Below, piece after piece: positions 53,671 through 64,000 of a stretch of DNA of 64,000 bases. The notes under the pieces are model-generated. The model ran no database searches. It saw nothing but the letters and a program-made list of their open reading frames with translations, and was not told where the DNA came from. The stretch covers positions 34,333,001 to 34,397,000 of the forward strand of contig CM068587.1 of NCBI GenBank assembly GCA_035048485.1. The letters run 5' to 3'. This DNA comes from Pteria penguin (taxonomy: Eukaryota; Mollusca; Bivalvia; Pterioida; Pteriidae). Within the stretch, counting starts at the first letter, position 1. Every line of letters begins with the position of its first letter. The translations under genes were made by a program, and so were the position numbers.

Positions 53671-54379
53671 ACTTGGGTTGAAAATACAAAAAACTAAAAC
53701 AAGACAAAGATGTCATGGCAACAAATTCTTAAATTTCATTCTTTTCGGTATTACCATATAGTGCCGCTAAAACGTAACTTTGACATAATCTTACTTCATG
53801 ACAAAAAGGAGAGACCATTATAAACACGAGGCGACAATGTGAAAGTGTAAAAGCAGAATGCAATACTTTTGAAGTTACATTCAAATTCTGGAACTCGTGA
53901 TTCTGTACATGTTCGCAAATTTTTCAAACAACCCTCGTATGTGTAGAAGTATTTTCAACACCCGGAAATGAAACTTTTAAATCAATGTATAATTTTGGAA
54001 TGACTTCCGTGAACATTTGCTATTTCTCATGCATTGCATTAACAATGTTCAAATTGCGCATTCCACAAACAGTTACAGAAATGGGTTTAGAGGTTTCGGT
54101 TCTGCATCACTTCGTTGTTACGTAAGTTTTACTCTTAGGAGGGTAATTTTAAGAAAAACTTACCTGTTTGGATCACCCATCTTTCAGTATGCAAATTTCC
54201 CTAACACTTTCCACTGATATAAAACACAAGAAAGAAACAATGACACGAATTTAAATTTTCTATACGATCTGTTCATTTATAGGATAATACTTGAGTGTAG
54301 AAACATAATTGAGCCACATGAAATGAAAATGAAAAATAAAATAAAATTTGATATCACACCAAGATTATTGTGCTTAAAG

Positions 54380-54562
54380 GGTTTCGGTATTTGCCTGACG
54401 CAATGGACATAAATTTAGGCCAAAGCAGTGAGAGATCTATTACGTATCACATTTATCGTGATACAGGATCTCGGTTTTACTGACTCATCAGAGGGTTAGT
54501 ACACCGATCTGTTGCCGGCTGGATTCGAACGAGCAAGCACCTAAGCGATTGAGCTACGCCGT
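54380..54562 (-). repeat. SINE family 1, 5'-truncated copy
   Basis: GAGAGATCTATTACGTATCA, ACAGGATCTCGGTTTTACTG and, on the minus strand, a tRNA-like head (GGCGTAGCTCAATCGCTTAG ... TTCGAATCC). Confidence 0.7.
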
Positions 54563-54577
54563 CTCAAGATAATATGA

Positions 54578-54581
<4 letters not shown>

Positions 54582-54649
<68 letters not shown>

Positions 54650-54650
54650 G

Positions 54651-54722
<72 letters not shown>
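54582..54722. repeat. (GATA)n microsatellite with a (GACA)n block
   Basis: GATAGATA repeats interrupted by about seven GACA units (54624-54648). Confidence 0.95.
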
Positions 54723-54723
<1 letters not shown>

Positions 54724-54724
54724 T

Positions 54725-54830
54725 TAATGATAATTGTTTTACGTCACTCCACTATTATTTCACGTATATGGTGACGGCATCTGCCTGATGCATTGCATAC
54801 AAATTTAGACCTATGCAACGCACAGACAGA
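54725..54830 (-). repeat. SINE family 1 body fragment
   Basis: TTGTTTTACGTCACTCCACT, CGTATATGGTGACGGCATCT and GCATTGCATACAAATTTAG. The tRNA head is missing; a tetranucleotide repeat lies on either side. Confidence 0.75.
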
Positions 54831-54833
54831 CAA

Positions 54834-54834
54834 A

Positions 54835-54901
<67 letters not shown>

Positions 54902-54962
54902 ATGAAAAATAAAGAAATAAAATAAAATAAAATAAAATAAAATAAAATAAAATAAAATAAAA
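54834..54962. repeat. (AAAT)n then (AAAAT)n microsatellite
   Basis: About 16 AAAT units, a short break, then about ten AAAAT units. The Leu-Phe-Ile-Tyr open frames on the minus strand are artefacts. Confidence 0.95.
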
Positions 54963-55106
54963 TCTGTTTGTTGGCTCTTTTTCAACGTTTCGACCGATGG
55001 CCTTTTTCAAGAGAACATGAACTTATATATCATATCTTGGCTTTATGTAAATTCTATAAAAACTTTTTATAGATAGATAGATAGTTAGATAGATAGATAG
55101 ATAAAT

Positions 55107-55255
55107 TGGTTGGTTGGTGTTTTACGTCGCTTTCAACAATTTTTCAGTTATATCGCGACATGGAAGCAGGAACATAGTGGCGCAACCCGGGAATCGAACC
55201 CGGATCGTCGGCGCCGCAAGCAAAGCGCTTAACCACTACACCAAGCCTGCTCCTA
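55107..55255 (-). repeat. tRNA-derived SINE, family 2 (best copy)
   Basis: GGTTGGTGTTTTACGTCGCT, CAACAATTTTTCAGTTATAT and CGCGACATGGAAGCAGG, then on the minus strand a tRNA-like head with TTGGTGTAGTGGTTAAGCGC (A box) and CCGGGTTCGATTCCC (B box). Confidence 0.85.
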
Positions 55256-55261
55256 GATAGA

Positions 55262-55386
55262 TAGACAAATAAATAAATAAATAAATAAATAAATAAATGA
55301 ATAAATAAATAGATAAATAAATGATAAATAATTATAGTAAATAGTAATATAACAAACAATGAATAAATGAATAAGTAAATAAATAA

Positions 55387-55433
<47 letters not shown>

Positions 55434-55435
55434 AC
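55262..55435. repeat. (AAAT)n microsatellite
   Basis: Two AAAT runs (about 55265-55322 and 55375-55433) separated by diverged repeats. Confidence 0.9.
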
Positions 55436-55638
55436 AGTAAGAATATAAGTTGTTATTCATGCATCTTTTATGTCAGCCATTTAGCTTTTATGTGACTATT
55501 ATTGTATTAAGAAATTACTTCAATTTTTTTAAGGAAAGGAAAATAAACTGAATGAAAACAGGTAAATGGGAAGAAGAAAAAATATCGGGACCTGAAAGCA
55601 ACGTAATTTAAATCATACAATATTCATTCACAATCACA

Positions 55639-64000
<8,362 letters not shown>

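Larger units (their letters stand above)
50258..55638. other. Intergenic region between divergent RCOR and PSMC6
   Basis: No coding gene recognised. It must hold the RCOR promoter near its left end and the PSMC6 promoter near its right end, but I see no clear TATA box or other element. Contents from 52380 onward are mostly repeats, listed separately. 50300-52300 is AT-rich and unremarkable. Confidence 0.5.

Noticed and set aside
54744..55359. Leu/Phe/Ile/Tyr-rich minus-strand open frames
   Set aside because: They are translations of (AAAT)n and (AAAAT)n microsatellites and SINE sequence.

Overview
This window is animal nuclear DNA, most likely from a bivalve mollusc. It is AT-rich and gene-poor per kilobase. 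Its genes are split into short exons with GT-AG introns, and the introns are full of SINEs, hairpin-ended non-autonomous repeats and decayed DNA transposons. The repeat families that begin AACAAGAGGCCC...GCTCACCTG and end in a hairpin plus CTAAAAA are, as I remember them, typical of bivalve genomes. I cannot name the species.

Three protein-coding genes can be rebuilt exon by exon with consistent splice phases. (1) A plus-strand gene (3456-20882, 11 exons, about 805 residues) encodes a probable secreted or extracellular protein: signal peptide, von Willebrand factor A domain, four thrombospondin type 1 repeats, then a long C-terminal part I do not recognise. (2) A minus-strand gene (50257 down to 26085, 14 coding exons, 513 residues) encodes CoREST/RCOR, the scaffold of the LSD1-HDAC corepressor complex: ELM2, SANT1, a small C4 zinc-finger-like segment, coiled-coil linker, SANT2, Ser/Pro-rich tail. 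(3) A plus-strand gene (from 55639, running off the right edge) encodes the 26S proteasome ATPase Rpt4 (PSMC6); the part present reaches just past the Walker A motif. Genes 1 and 2 are convergent; genes 2 and 3 are divergent with 5.4 kb between their start codons. They belong to unrelated processes and I see no operon-like logic.

The most remarkable structure is at 10352-11860. The 3' end of the exon coding the first thrombospondin repeat, together with its own 5' splice site, has been amplified into a 33-bp minisatellite carrying 45 donor-like sites. The first 35 are in the same splice phase, so choosing among them would add 0 to 34 copies of an 11-residue Cys-rich unit without breaking the frame. 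Two single-base deletions near the distal end put the last ten donors out of phase.

Other points: an in-phase candidate alternative first exon for PSMC6 at 56090-56201; a 110-bp near-perfect palindrome next to a 200-bp (TA)n tract at 6067-6374; a foldback hairpin at 26456-26587; three families of hairpin-ended repeats; three tRNA-derived SINE families; and remnants of mariner, Tc1-like, piggyBac, hAT-type MITE and LINE elements.

Limits: exon borders were inferred by eye from splice signals, phase and family knowledge; no alignment or RNA evidence was available. The terminal exons of the first gene and all UTRs are the least certain parts.
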